From Gammaproteobacteria bacterium (GTDB taxonomy: Bacteria; Pseudomonadota; Gammaproteobacteria; Arenicellales; JAANXG01): DNA of 64,000 nt. Made by a program: the position numbers and the translations under genes. The notes beneath the pieces were generated by a model, which was given only the letters and a program-made list of their open reading frames with translations, ran no database searches and was not told where the DNA came from. The DNA is taken from contig JAHEIO010000008.1 in the NCBI GenBank assembly GCA_024639325.1, positions 1-64,000 on the forward strand, written 5' to 3'. Of this stretch, positions 26,620 through 36,303 are shown piece by piece; position 1 is the first letter of the stretch, and every line of letters begins with the position of its first letter.

Positions 26620-29520
26620 CTACATTTCAAACGCCGGATCGTCAACGGCGTCGGCGCGGGGCCGCCAAGCCAGGGAGTAGTACTCTCCACGATCGCGGGC
26701 CCATGGATCGAATGTATTTACCACGTGAATCAGCTCGTCACGCAATTCCGGTACGTTTCGCATGAGGACGCGCTTTAGAGGCGATACTGAAATCACGCGT
26801 TCGTTGGACGGTTCTGGTTCGTTACATTGCCGTTTACCATCTTTCCCGGTTTGCACCGGATACGGGCAATCGTCCGATGGCCCGTTGTTCATCACCCAGT
26901 TGTAGCCAAGATGTGAGTAGAATTCGGGTCGAAAGCTGGAAGTGAAAAAGCGGTCGCTGAACAAACGTCGGGATGCATTTATGATGAAAACGTGGAACTG
27001 GGTTTCCGAAATAGCGAAGCCGTGAGGCCGTGTATATTCGGCCAGCCAACCCACCACCGTGTCGACGTCCTCCACGTTGTCCACCACCGACTTGTCCGCA
27101 TGTCCGAGGCAATCGTCGATAAATTTACCATCTTCCCCATACTGAGCGTTGGTAATAATCTTGCCTTCATCACATGCGTGGGCGCCGTAGATCTCACGGA
27201 GCATTGACACCACTTCCTCCTGAGCTCGACGCTGCGGCGAGCCCATTGGCAAACGCTGGTCTATAAAGTCATCGAAGCTGCTCAGAGACTTCAACCCTAT
27301 CTGGCGGCGGAATTCATTGTATCGTGGTATGCCGCGTTCCCTGTCGCGGAAAATATCCAGGGCCGCGATGTCGAGCTTGTTGCCGGGTTCCAGATGACCC
27401 ATGTCCAGGTTCTGTAAAAACATGGGGTGATTCCGCAAGTGCAGCAAACCCAACCGCTGCCGGCCCATACTCAGCGCCCAGTTCCCTAGGCCGCGCGCGC
27501 GCATTTCCCTACTGGCCTCGCCGCGCACTGTCTTTACTACCGGTATTTTGAGCGCAATCGCGTTCGGGCGCTGCAAATCGCGGTACTCTATGAGGTCCGG
27601 CACCAGCGCGTGCAATCGATACACGCTGGTGAATTCTTCAGGAAAGTTGAACGGCGAACCGAAGTGGTTTACACCTCCGTTGACATCATCCGGATTGGCG
27701 AGGTCCCAGCGGTCTTGTTTCCACCATAATTGCCCGCTTACCCGGCTGTTGTTCAGCCCGAAAATACCGGCGCCTGACGCTAACACGGAATACCAGCTAT
27801 TCGACTCATCCCCTTTACTCTGCATTCCCAACGTTCTTGCGATCCGGCTGGACGTGCGACTGAATACGTTCTGTTCTTTATCAAATATTTTTTTAAGCAC
27901 CAGGGAAACATCGTCCTCGCCGAGGTTGAACAGGCCGAACCAATTCGCGTTCATTACCCTGTAAAGCGGTTCACTGTAGAGGAGCTGTGGAGTCCACTCA
28001 ATGGTATGGATCTTCGCGATCAAAGCTGATACCACCAGCCGGGCCGCCTGGTAGATTTCCTCGTCCGATGCATCGGCATAAGCGATTACGCGTGCCGGCG
28101 CATCCGGGTGCCGCATACCGGAGTCGGCTTTCGGTGATCGGAGCTGCTGCTGGCGAAAGCTGTCGACGAAGCCGTTGTGCTCGCGAACGAACAAGTTGTG
28201 ATAAAAACTCATTCCGATGTTCCAGTTATCCGGGAAAGCGGCCGCTTCCTGACCGTGCCACTGCGGTTCTATGCGACACTCGGGGAAGCACTCGTCGAGC
28301 AGCGGCAGGTAACCCTCCGGTTGCAGTAGTTTGGCCGGATCATCGGGGTCACGAATCGCTCGCTTCAACGACGCAGCGTCGTAGCCGTAAATTTGGGATG
28401 CGTCCCACCACGCCGTTACCGTATTGGCGGTCGTTTTCGGTGCGCGCCTCAAGTGGGCGACGCCTTTGTGGTCGAACGTGCCCGGCGCATCTTCCAACTC
28501 GAACAAGGACCCCTCCGCGCGGTCCTGGGGCCGGCAGCCAAGTGCGCGCGCTTGTTCGGATTCGCACCCCGCCGTGATGAGGCCGGATTGGTTGCGGCCT
28601 TCATGGAGATGTGAAAACCAGTCGTGGGTCATGAACTGGATCCAAAACGCGGCCAGCACGTTGAAGACGGGAGCCTTCAAATAATCGCAATGTGCGGTGG
28701 TGGCGTAGTCGGCGGCTCCGTGTCCCTCGTTGCAGGTGTCACTTTTCTGCTGCCGAGTGAACAGCACGCGGCTGATCAGCTGTGGATCTGGCTTGTATAG
28801 ATCGATACGACTGCCGTTATTCCGGTCACCGTGCCTCGCCCTGGCCAGTTCGTTATTTCCGAGTCGAGGAAAAGTAGATTCGAAGTCGACATTGCGTGAA
28901 AAATAGGCGCCGCTGGAACCCATTTTAGGGTTTCGGATATCGTTACATATACCAGTCAACGTCCGGTGACGTATGAGCTCTCCACTACACAGTTGCGGCC
29001 CGCTGCCGCCCACGGACGCATAGTCCGGGTGGTCCGCAGTTAAGCGCATCTCTTGCCATTGATTCAAGGCGGAACCGGGTCTATCGCCGGCACCTTTGAC
29101 ATAGGTCTCATAGGTATAGTTGTCAAACAGGTTGAATTTTATCAATTCGATGCGCTGGTATTCGAGATCCAGCAGCGAACCATCGATACCCCGGCCATTG
29201 GGTTTCAGGTGTGTGCCCAGCAGGGTTTTCGCTTCTTCCCCGGCCTTGAGCGTGCTCGCATCACCGGTTGCCCAGTAGTTCGCCCAGTCGACCCAGGGCG
29301 TGCGGCGCTGACCGGCCGCCTTGTCACCGCCGCGGCACTGCGCTGTAGACGCCTCGACTTTACCCAGGAATCTTTCGGATCTGACTTCGGCGATCGGCCG
29401 CAAGCCACTCTTGGCCATTTCGATGCACGCGGCCACGTCACTGGCGCTGAAACCTGCGGACGGTTCTGCCGCCAGACAAATCGCCAGAACGGCATTGAAA
29501 ATTGCATACCTGCTTTGCAC
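26620..29520 (-). CDS. Animal-type haem peroxidase family protein, exported (966 aa, GTG start)
   Basis: AFWIQFMTHDWFSHLHEGRN (distal His region) and NIGMSFYHNLFVREHNGFVD (proximal His region); signal peptide. Confidence 0.88.
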   Translation of the reverse strand: MQSRYAIFNAVLAICLAAEPSAGFSASDVAACIEMAKSGLRPIAEVRSERFLGKVEASTAQCRGGDKAAGQRRTPWVDWANYWATGDASTLKAGEEAKTLLGTHLKPNGRGIDGSLLDLEYQRIELIKFNLFDNYTYETYVKGAGDRPGSALNQWQEMRLTADHPDYASVGGSGPQLCSGELIRHRTLTGICNDIRNPKMGSSGAYFSRNVDFESTFPRLGNNELARARHGDRNNGSRIDLYKPDPQLISRVLFTRQQKSDTCNEGHGAADYATTAHCDYLKAPVFNVLAAFWIQFMTHDWFSHLHEGRNQSGLITAGCESEQARALGCRPQDRAEGSLFELEDAPGTFDHKGVAHLRRAPKTTANTVTAWWDASQIYGYDAASLKRAIRDPDDPAKLLQPEGYLPLLDECFPECRIEPQWHGQEAAAFPDNWNIGMSFYHNLFVREHNGFVDSFRQQQLRSPKADSGMRHPDAPARVIAYADASDEEIYQAARLVVSALIAKIHTIEWTPQLLYSEPLYRVMNANWFGLFNLGEDDVSLVLKKIFDKEQNVFSRTSSRIARTLGMQSKGDESNSWYSVLASGAGIFGLNNSRVSGQLWWKQDRWDLANPDDVNGGVNHFGSPFNFPEEFTSVYRLHALVPDLIEYRDLQRPNAIALKIPVVKTVRGEASREMRARGLGNWALSMGRQRLGLLHLRNHPMFLQNLDMGHLEPGNKLDIAALDIFRDRERGIPRYNEFRRQIGLKSLSSFDDFIDQRLPMGSPQRRAQEEVVSMLREIYGAHACDEGKIITNAQYGEDGKFIDDCLGHADKSVVDNVEDVDTVVGWLAEYTRPHGFAISETQFHVFIINASRRLFSDRFFTSSFRPEFYSHLGYNWVMNNGPSDDCPYPVQTGKDGKRQCNEPEPSNERVISVSPLKRVLMRNVPELRDELIHVVNTFDPWARDRGEYYSLAWRPRADAVDDPAFEM

Positions 29521-30118
29521 TTACGCCTGCTTATCCATTGTTCTGGTGTAATTAACTTACTCTAGTACGATTCTTACTACAATCACGGGGTCAATGTTCT
29601 GCTGCACAGTACAGCTCCTCTGGAAAACCCAACGAATATCTCGCCGGGCTTTCATTCTTGGTCTGGCGTTTACGTTTTGTTGCACCAACGCCTGAATCGA
29701 GATATCGGCGGCCGATGCCGGCGCCGGCCCTCGTGCGTACATCGAGGCCCTTGCCCAATCTTCGTCAAACTCCAAACATTATTCTGTGGCAAAAATCACA
29801 TGCTGCCGGTTATGGCACTCGCCGGCCGGACAGGTTGGCGTTAAACAACACAGAGCGCAATCAGCTGCTCGGTAGCCGAGGCCTTCAGGGGAATCTACTG
29901 TTCATTCTTCACCGGCAGCACCACGAGGATGACATCCTCGGGCTCGAGCTGTAAAGTTGTACACGAAAGTGGACCGGCCAAGGCATTTGCAGTCCATCGG
30001 CTCAGGCTGATTGAATTCCCATCAAAGGAGATGCTTCGGATGGGAATCGCTCCGGTTAGGGGTCGCTTGTCCGACAACCGATAAACTATAGGCTCGAAAT
30101 ATCATTGGGACAGGGCGA

Positions 30119-31435
30119 ATGACGATCGGCGGATACAGAATCCGGACTGCCTGTCCGCGGCGCTTTCGGAAGTTGCTCCCGCTTCTCCTGTTCATGGTTG
30201 CACCACAGTTTCTACTGGTGTCGTGCGGCTCGGAGCAGGATTCAAATCCCACCAAAATTACAGTCACCACACCTGCGCCCAAGGCTACGGTGGATCCTTC
30301 GATATCGAACGATTTGAAAACAGATGTACCGGATCAACCAAGATCGCTCGGCGCCGCGCCACAGTACGAAACGGAAGCCGAACTGATCAAGCGAAAGCTG
30401 GATGAACTATCCTCGGGGAACATTCTCTTCAATCCACCGGAACAAATGACGCTCGACAAGAAAGAACGGATCGAGATTCGTTTGGCTACGGACCGGATAT
30501 CCGAAAAAGATCTGGCCGAGGGTCTGGTAGGTGAAGGAGAACCGCGAATCGAAACAATCAAGATCGGTACTTTCATGAAAGTACAACTGTGCTGCGGACC
30601 GCCTGAGGAAGGCCACGCTTTTGACATCGTGGCGTTGAATAGTTCGGAGCAGATCGTAACGGACACGCGGGCAACGCAATGGTCTTTCGATGTAACTCCC
30701 AGAAAACGCGGCCTGCAGAGCCTGACACTGACGGTTACGGTCCGTCTGAATCTGCCTGACGGCAAGGAAGAGAAAGTCGACCACCCCCTCATCGAGAGAC
30801 CAATCCGCGTCAATGTGACCACGACAGCCCTACTGAAGAGCTGGCTGACCGAGCATTGGCAATGGCTGGCATCGACCTTGCTGATTCCATTGGTCGTCGT
30901 GCTGTGGCGGTTCGCCAGAAAATCGCAGCAGCGAAGCAGACGAACGGCGGCCGTACAAAAATCCCAAAAATCCGATGCTAGCGGTGTGTTTATCAGCTAC
31001 CGGCGCGATGACAGTAAATGGTTCGCACGCAGTTTGAACGAAACTCTGAGCAGCACATTGGGAGATGAACGAGTCTTCATCGACGTTGCCGACATCGATC
31101 TGGGCGTTGATTTTACCCAGGCAATCAATGACACTTTACAACAATGTAAGGTCCTGGTGGCTATCATTGGAGAGCACTGGTTGAGCGCCTCCAACAACCA
31201 GGGGCGTAGAATCGATGATCCGGATGATTACGTTCGACTTGAAATCGCTTCGGCCCTCAAACGCAACATTCGAGTGATACCGGTACTCGTCGAGAATGCC
31301 AGTATGCCGTTAGCGGGCGACTTGCCGGAGGAGATCAAGGCGCTGGCGCGCCGAAATGCCATTCAACTCAGCCACGCGAATTTCGAAGACGGTGCCAAAC
31401 GACTAACAGACACCCTAAAAAGGTTACTGAGCTGA
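30119..31435 (+). CDS. Membrane TIR-domain protein: lipoprotein-like leader, extracytoplasmic domain, TM, cytosolic TIR
   Basis: LLLFMVAPQFLLVSCGSEQ lipobox-like leader; TM WLASTLLIPLVVVLWRF; TIR GVFISYRRDDSKWFARSLNETL...VFIDVADIDLGVDF...DYVRLEIASALKRNIRVIPVLV. Confidence 0.88.
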   Translation: MTIGGYRIRTACPRRFRKLLPLLLFMVAPQFLLVSCGSEQDSNPTKITVTTPAPKATVDPSISNDLKTDVPDQPRSLGAAPQYETEAELIKRKLDELSSGNILFNPPEQMTLDKKERIEIRLATDRISEKDLAEGLVGEGEPRIETIKIGTFMKVQLCCGPPEEGHAFDIVALNSSEQIVTDTRATQWSFDVTPRKRGLQSLTLTVTVRLNLPDGKEEKVDHPLIERPIRVNVTTTALLKSWLTEHWQWLASTLLIPLVVVLWRFARKSQQRSRRTAAVQKSQKSDASGVFISYRRDDSKWFARSLNETLSSTLGDERVFIDVADIDLGVDFTQAINDTLQQCKVLVAIIGEHWLSASNNQGRRIDDPDDYVRLEIASALKRNIRVIPVLVENASMPLAGDLPEEIKALARRNAIQLSHANFEDGAKRLTDTLKRLLS

Positions 31436-31818
31436 GCGAACAGTCCCCATTACGGGAAGCATCCCACGAATAGACGGGCTTGATCATGTATATGATACCG
31501 GCCGTTCACCAATCCAATGAATCAAAATCCGTGGACAATTCGAAGCTACCGAGCAGTCGTTCAATTCGAACACGATTTCATCTTGTTGGTATATACCAAT
31601 CGGCAGCAATCCGTACTGACGGTCAATTGTTCTGACGAACTGCGCTCTATCTTTCTTGCTAAACGCTATTCGTAGTGCCTAAAATAAACGAACTCTATGA
31701 TTGAATAAGGCAAGAACCCCGCCCCTGACCAAGCAGGGTTCAGGCGGCGCTGGATGTGCTACCCGTAAATCCCATATCAATAAAAAAATCAGGCAACCTC
31801 TTATAAATTCAGTATTTG

Positions 31819-31943
31819 GTCATCGCGAACGAAGTGAAACAATCCAGCACCCTAGTTATTCGAGAACTTATGGATGGCCGCGTCCTGCCACGCTTCGCTC
31901 GCAGCTTCGGGACGCTCCTCGCAATGACACAATTGATCAGAAC
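31819..31943. repeat. Dispersed intergenic repeat, full-length copy
   Basis: catcgcgaacgaagtgaaacaatccagc...gccgcgtcctgccacgcttcgctcgcagcttcgggacgctcctcgcaatgacacaattgatcagaact; related to 18433, 44340 and 57432 copies. Confidence 0.8.
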
Positions 31944-32043
31944 TCCCCCAGATGTTTCTGACGCGATGAGTTAGGCAGCCCTGAAAGTGGTGCTCGTTAT
32001 GATAAGCACGCCAATCGACAACAAAACCGTGTATTGGTTTTTT

Positions 32044-33165
32044 ATGCGCAGCTGTCTCAGCCTGCTGTTCTTGTATTTTTTGCTTCCGCTTCCAGCACTT
32101 GGCCAGACCGACCGAAACATCATGGGGGTCTGTCGTAGCAGTCATTTGACTGTCGGCGGCCTGGATACGTTCGAAGCGTGCGCCGATTTATATGACAAGG
32201 GATACGAGCTAAAGTGGCTGTATCTTAGATACGGCCAGTTGCTCGAAGAGCGAAATAAAATTGAATTGGCCAGAGAAGTGTATACCAAAGGCTTGGAGCG
32301 CTTCCCCGGCTACGCCAAACTGGTTACACGTATTGCTGACCTTGGCCCGGGGGATGATGGAATCGACGCCGATGCCGCTGCCCCGGTCGAATCCACCGAC
32401 GCGGTGCGAGGTGCGATAAGTATCGCCACGGCGCTTCAGGAGCAGCCGATAGAATACGGAACATATCATGCCCTGGTAATAGGCAATAACGACTATCGGC
32501 ATCTTTCAGTACTCAAAACCGCCGTAAACGATGCGCGCACCATTGCGGCGTTGTTACAAGAGCAATATGGATTCAAAGTTACATTGCTCGAAAATGCCAC
32601 CCGCTCGGACATTATTTTCCAGCTCGCAAGACTGCGGCGAGATCTGCTGGCAACAGATAACCTGCTCATCTATTACGCCGGGCACGGCAGTGTCGACACC
32701 GATACCGGTCGAGGCTACTGGCTGCCGGTGGATGCTGAAAAAGGGAATCCCACGAATTGGATTGCAAACGACGACATAACGACGCAGTTAAAGGCCATGC
32801 TTGCCAAACATGTGCTCGTTGTCGCCGATTCTTGCTACTCGGCTACCCTGACCCGCTCCACCGATCTGAATCTTCGCACCGGCGGTACCGACGAGTGGAT
32901 CAAGCGAATGGTGAGAAGACGTTCCCGCACCGTACTGACATCCGGCGGCCTCGAGCCTGTTGTCGATTCAGGCGGCAACAACCATTCAGTGTTTGCCAAT
33001 GCCTTTATCGACGCTCTGAGAAACAACGAGTCCGCGATCGATATGGTTGCCCTGTTCGAACCGATAAAACGGCACGTGGTTCTGCGCGCCCGGCAGACGC
33101 CGGTGTATTCAGATATTCGATTTACCGACCACGACGATGGTGATTTTATCTTTGCTCCGAGGTAA
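32044..33165 (+). CDS. Caspase-like (C14) protease, exported; ORF open from 31987
   Basis: Signal peptide MRSCLSLLFLYFLLPLPALGQ; caspase core ALVIGNNDYRHL..LKTAVNDA, LLIYYAGHGS, VLVVADSCYSATL. Confidence 0.88.
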   Translation: MRSCLSLLFLYFLLPLPALGQTDRNIMGVCRSSHLTVGGLDTFEACADLYDKGYELKWLYLRYGQLLEERNKIELAREVYTKGLERFPGYAKLVTRIADLGPGDDGIDADAAAPVESTDAVRGAISIATALQEQPIEYGTYHALVIGNNDYRHLSVLKTAVNDARTIAALLQEQYGFKVTLLENATRSDIIFQLARLRRDLLATDNLLIYYAGHGSVDTDTGRGYWLPVDAEKGNPTNWIANDDITTQLKAMLAKHVLVVADSCYSATLTRSTDLNLRTGGTDEWIKRMVRRRSRTVLTSGGLEPVVDSGGNNHSVFANAFIDALRNNESAIDMVALFEPIKRHVVLRARQTPVYSDIRFTDHDDGDFIFAPR

Positions 33166-33168
33166 ACC

Positions 33169-35085
33169 CTACCGGCTGACCCGCAACAGCTGCTGACGGG
33201 TCGTCCAGGCACCGGTTGACACCGGTTTAGCCGCCCGGACGCCGTGAAACACTTCGGCAAGGAATCTGTTCAATGGATCTTGTAATGCATCCGTTTGAGC
33301 CGGCGGCGCGCCGCGGATGCCCCCCTGCGGAAACACCGCGGGATTTATGGGTTCGTTGGTTGCGATAACCTTGAGCACATCCCGAACCGAGTCGCGTCCC
33401 TCTGGGACGAACATCTCGATCGTCCGGCTGAACTTTTCACCGGGAGGCAAAGCCTGCTGCTCTCCTGCGACCGGCGGGTACAGCAGTGCCACGCTGCCGT
33501 CGCTCGACACGTCCAGCACGGTCAGATAGAGCGGCTGGCTGTGTTGATTGGTCACCAGGTAGCTGATGCGGGAGCCACCCGTCACCTCGCGAGGCGCCGG
33601 TACACCCTCGGCGTCGCCTTCCCGTCGGAGATCGAATTCGATCTGCAGGTCCGACATCGGGTTCTTGAGATCGAACACCGTCAACCAGTGCGTGAGATCC
33701 GTAACCTGGTTCACCACGCGCTCAACCGCCGCGTCATCGAATTCCGCCACCGGCGCCGCCAATGACTCCAGATCGCCGCTCGTCACGGTGATTCGGTTGC
33801 CAAGCCGATCAACGATGATCCTGGCATCTGCTTCGCTGTCGACCAGTTCCAGGGTTGTGGTCGCCGCCAGCTCGTCCGCGATGCGGGCCAGCTGTTCACC
33901 CTCTCCGACCGCGACGTAGACCGGTATGCCCGCCTCTCCATAGCTCACCGCCTCGAGCACGCCCCTGGAGTGTGCCTGGATGCTGCCGCCGGCGATGATT
34001 TTAGCGGTCGATGTAAACGCCTCCGTGGTGGTGACTGCGACAGTCGCGATTTCTTCCCCTGACCGAAAATCCTTGGTCTGCGGTGGATATACACGCAACG
34101 TCGCGGCCTTTCGGATGCCGTAGACCTCACCGGCCTCGATCTTCACCGAATCACCCCCCAGCGGTTCGACCAGGACATAGGGTTGGGTGTTGATGCGGTC
34201 GGTGCCGAACACCCTCAGATCCGTACCCTGTCCTTCCAGCTGTGGATGCTGACTCGGGAACCTGCTGCTGACCTCGGCTTCGACCTCGTGCATCACATCC
34301 TGATAGGTGACGTCCTCGCCCGCGGCCTGCAGCGCTGCGGTCAGGAACCAGCTCAGGGCGCCATGGCGCTGCCCGTTGAACCGGGTCTCGTTGGACAATT
34401 CGTTGGCACGGCAGCCGGAGATCAGCACGTAGTCTGACCCCTCCAGCTGCACGCCGGCGATCCCCTCGTCCGCGCCCCGGGTGCCGCTCAGCGCATACTC
34501 CGGGGGAGGCGGCGGTGGACGGTCGTCCGGATCGATCTTGCGCACCGTATTGCCACCGGCGCGGGATATCGCCCCGGAGTGGCAGCTGTCCAGAATAAAG
34601 GTGACGTTTCCGGTCTTCGCCGTAAGCTGCTTGAGCAGGCCGTTGATCTGATCGTCGCTGATATCGAATATCCCTTCCGTACGGCTGTCGTGGGGAACGA
34701 TTGTCTCGTCGAGATCGTCGATCTCGTCACCCGAAACATCTCTCATCTGCGAACCATGACCGCTGTAGTGCAGGATGACAACGTCGCCCGCCCGCGCCGG
34801 ATCAATCAGGTGGGTCCGGATCGCGTCGACGATCCCGGCGTGAGTCGCTGCCGCGTTGGTCAGCAGTCGGATATTGTCTGGCGGCACTTCGAATTTGCCG
34901 ACCAGAACGTTTCTCATCAACTGTACGTCGTTTACGCAGCCATGCAAATCCGATACGTGATCCGCCCTGTAATCGTCAACGCCGATCAGCAATGCACGCT
35001 TGGTGGGACTGTCTGCGGACAACACCGGTGTGACCGACAAAAACAAACAGGTAATCCCAAATCCAAAAATCTGTCGGTAACCCAT
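33169..35085 (-). CDS. Metacaspase-like (C14) protease, exported, with a DUF4384-like C-terminal region
   Basis: RALLIGVDDYRADHVSDLHGCVNDVQLM, VVILHYSGHGSQMRD, VTFILDSCHSGAI; signal peptide. Confidence 0.88.
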   Translation of the reverse strand: MGYRQIFGFGITCLFLSVTPVLSADSPTKRALLIGVDDYRADHVSDLHGCVNDVQLMRNVLVGKFEVPPDNIRLLTNAAATHAGIVDAIRTHLIDPARAGDVVILHYSGHGSQMRDVSGDEIDDLDETIVPHDSRTEGIFDISDDQINGLLKQLTAKTGNVTFILDSCHSGAISRAGGNTVRKIDPDDRPPPPPPEYALSGTRGADEGIAGVQLEGSDYVLISGCRANELSNETRFNGQRHGALSWFLTAALQAAGEDVTYQDVMHEVEAEVSSRFPSQHPQLEGQGTDLRVFGTDRINTQPYVLVEPLGGDSVKIEAGEVYGIRKAATLRVYPPQTKDFRSGEEIATVAVTTTEAFTSTAKIIAGGSIQAHSRGVLEAVSYGEAGIPVYVAVGEGEQLARIADELAATTTLELVDSEADARIIVDRLGNRITVTSGDLESLAAPVAEFDDAAVERVVNQVTDLTHWLTVFDLKNPMSDLQIEFDLRREGDAEGVPAPREVTGGSRISYLVTNQHSQPLYLTVLDVSSDGSVALLYPPVAGEQQALPPGEKFSRTIEMFVPEGRDSVRDVLKVIATNEPINPAVFPQGGIRGAPPAQTDALQDPLNRFLAEVFHGVRAAKPVSTGAWTTRQQLLRVSR

Positions 35086-35387
35086 CGCTCACAATCTCCA
35101 GAAACAACAAGCCTATACACGGATGAGGCTACTCATATATCCCCATCTCCTCCAGAATCGCATCGACAACGCGCGTCGTCAAAGTATCGAGATTGCGTCT
35201 GGAATCCCGAATGTCAAATTTTGCCACAGTGTCGGCCAACCGGCCCAGCGCCATTTGACAAAGTGATACGCCTGTTGGTTTCTTCGATTGCATGAGCCAA
35301 GATATACTAATGCCATTGCGACAGGATGTTTTTTCGTGGTTGCGGAATCTTCTCGATCATGGTTGACAAAAAACAGGAGGTAAAGTC

Positions 35388-36230
35388 TTGATCAAGGCCG
35401 TGGTTCGCTATGGTGACGGGATTGGGCGGCGTTCCTGGTTGAGAAGTGTCGTTAAAAACGTTCAACAAGGGCTGGTCAATGCCGGACTCCCGGTGGGCGT
35501 AGATGGTCGTTTCGGAGCCGGCACGCGTACGACAGCTAAAGCCTTTCAACAGGCCAACGGCCTGGAACCAACCGGCGTTTTCGATGAAGCCACTTGGAAA
35601 ACCGTTTCTGAGCACCTGCCCCAACCCGCTGCCGACGTCGATTTACTGCTTAAAAGCTTTGACGGTGATTTGGACTGGGTGCATCAACAGGAAGGATTTC
35701 GGGGCCGCCCTTACTGGCCTGGGGGTGCTTCCGGTGTCACCTTGGACCCGGGGATCGATCTTGGACATGCATCCACGGACTTCATAGAAGCGCTTTACGG
35801 TCCATTGTTGACCAAGAGACAAATGGGCGCGTTGCGGTTGGTTTTGGGTTTCAAAGGTGCAGATGCGCGCGATGCCCTTAAAATGTCTCGATTAATCCAG
35901 AGTATTCGAATCACTTCGGTTGAAGGCGTAGCGCTGATGCCTCATACCGCCAAACCCTATTGGGGCGGCATCACGCGCCGTTTCCCCGCCCTCGTACGCA
36001 AGGATACACCGGCGTCAGTTCAAACCGTTTTGCTTTCGTTGGCATACAATCGAGGCATTCTAAACCGTCACTTAGAACGTCTCGGTGCGCCGCTCAAAGC
36101 AAAAAAATGGGACCACGTCGCCGCGATCATCGGTTCCATGCAGCAGAATCACAAGCTGAAGGGCATCCGTGTCCGCCGGCGGCAGGAAGGAATGGTGATC
36201 GAGGCCGAACTCCGCTTCTTGGCGTCCTGA
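35388..36230 (+). CDS. Peptidoglycan-binding domain plus lysozyme/pesticin-like hydrolase (TTG start)
   Basis: PG_binding_1-like VQQGLVNAGLPVGVDGRFGAGTRTTAKAFQQANGLEPTGVFDEATW; then HQQEGFRGRPYWPGGASGVTLDPGIDLGH (E...T/DxGxDLGH). SD aggaggt before TTG. Confidence 0.75.
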   Translation: MIKAVVRYGDGIGRRSWLRSVVKNVQQGLVNAGLPVGVDGRFGAGTRTTAKAFQQANGLEPTGVFDEATWKTVSEHLPQPAADVDLLLKSFDGDLDWVHQQEGFRGRPYWPGGASGVTLDPGIDLGHASTDFIEALYGPLLTKRQMGALRLVLGFKGADARDALKMSRLIQSIRITSVEGVALMPHTAKPYWGGITRRFPALVRKDTPASVQTVLLSLAYNRGILNRHLERLGAPLKAKKWDHVAAIIGSMQQNHKLKGIRVRRRQEGMVIEAELRFLAS

Positions 36231-36303
36231 AATCTAAGCTCTGTATGGGTAATTGACTTCTTTCCAATGAACGCGTGCACGACATCGACTTTTCGAATAT
36301 GGA

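Noticed and set aside
29557-30077. Minus-strand fragments in the peroxidase-TIR intergenic region (e.g. LEPEDVILVVLPVKNEQ)
   Set aside because: Protein-like stretches but broken and unassignable; could be a remnant, insufficient evidence.
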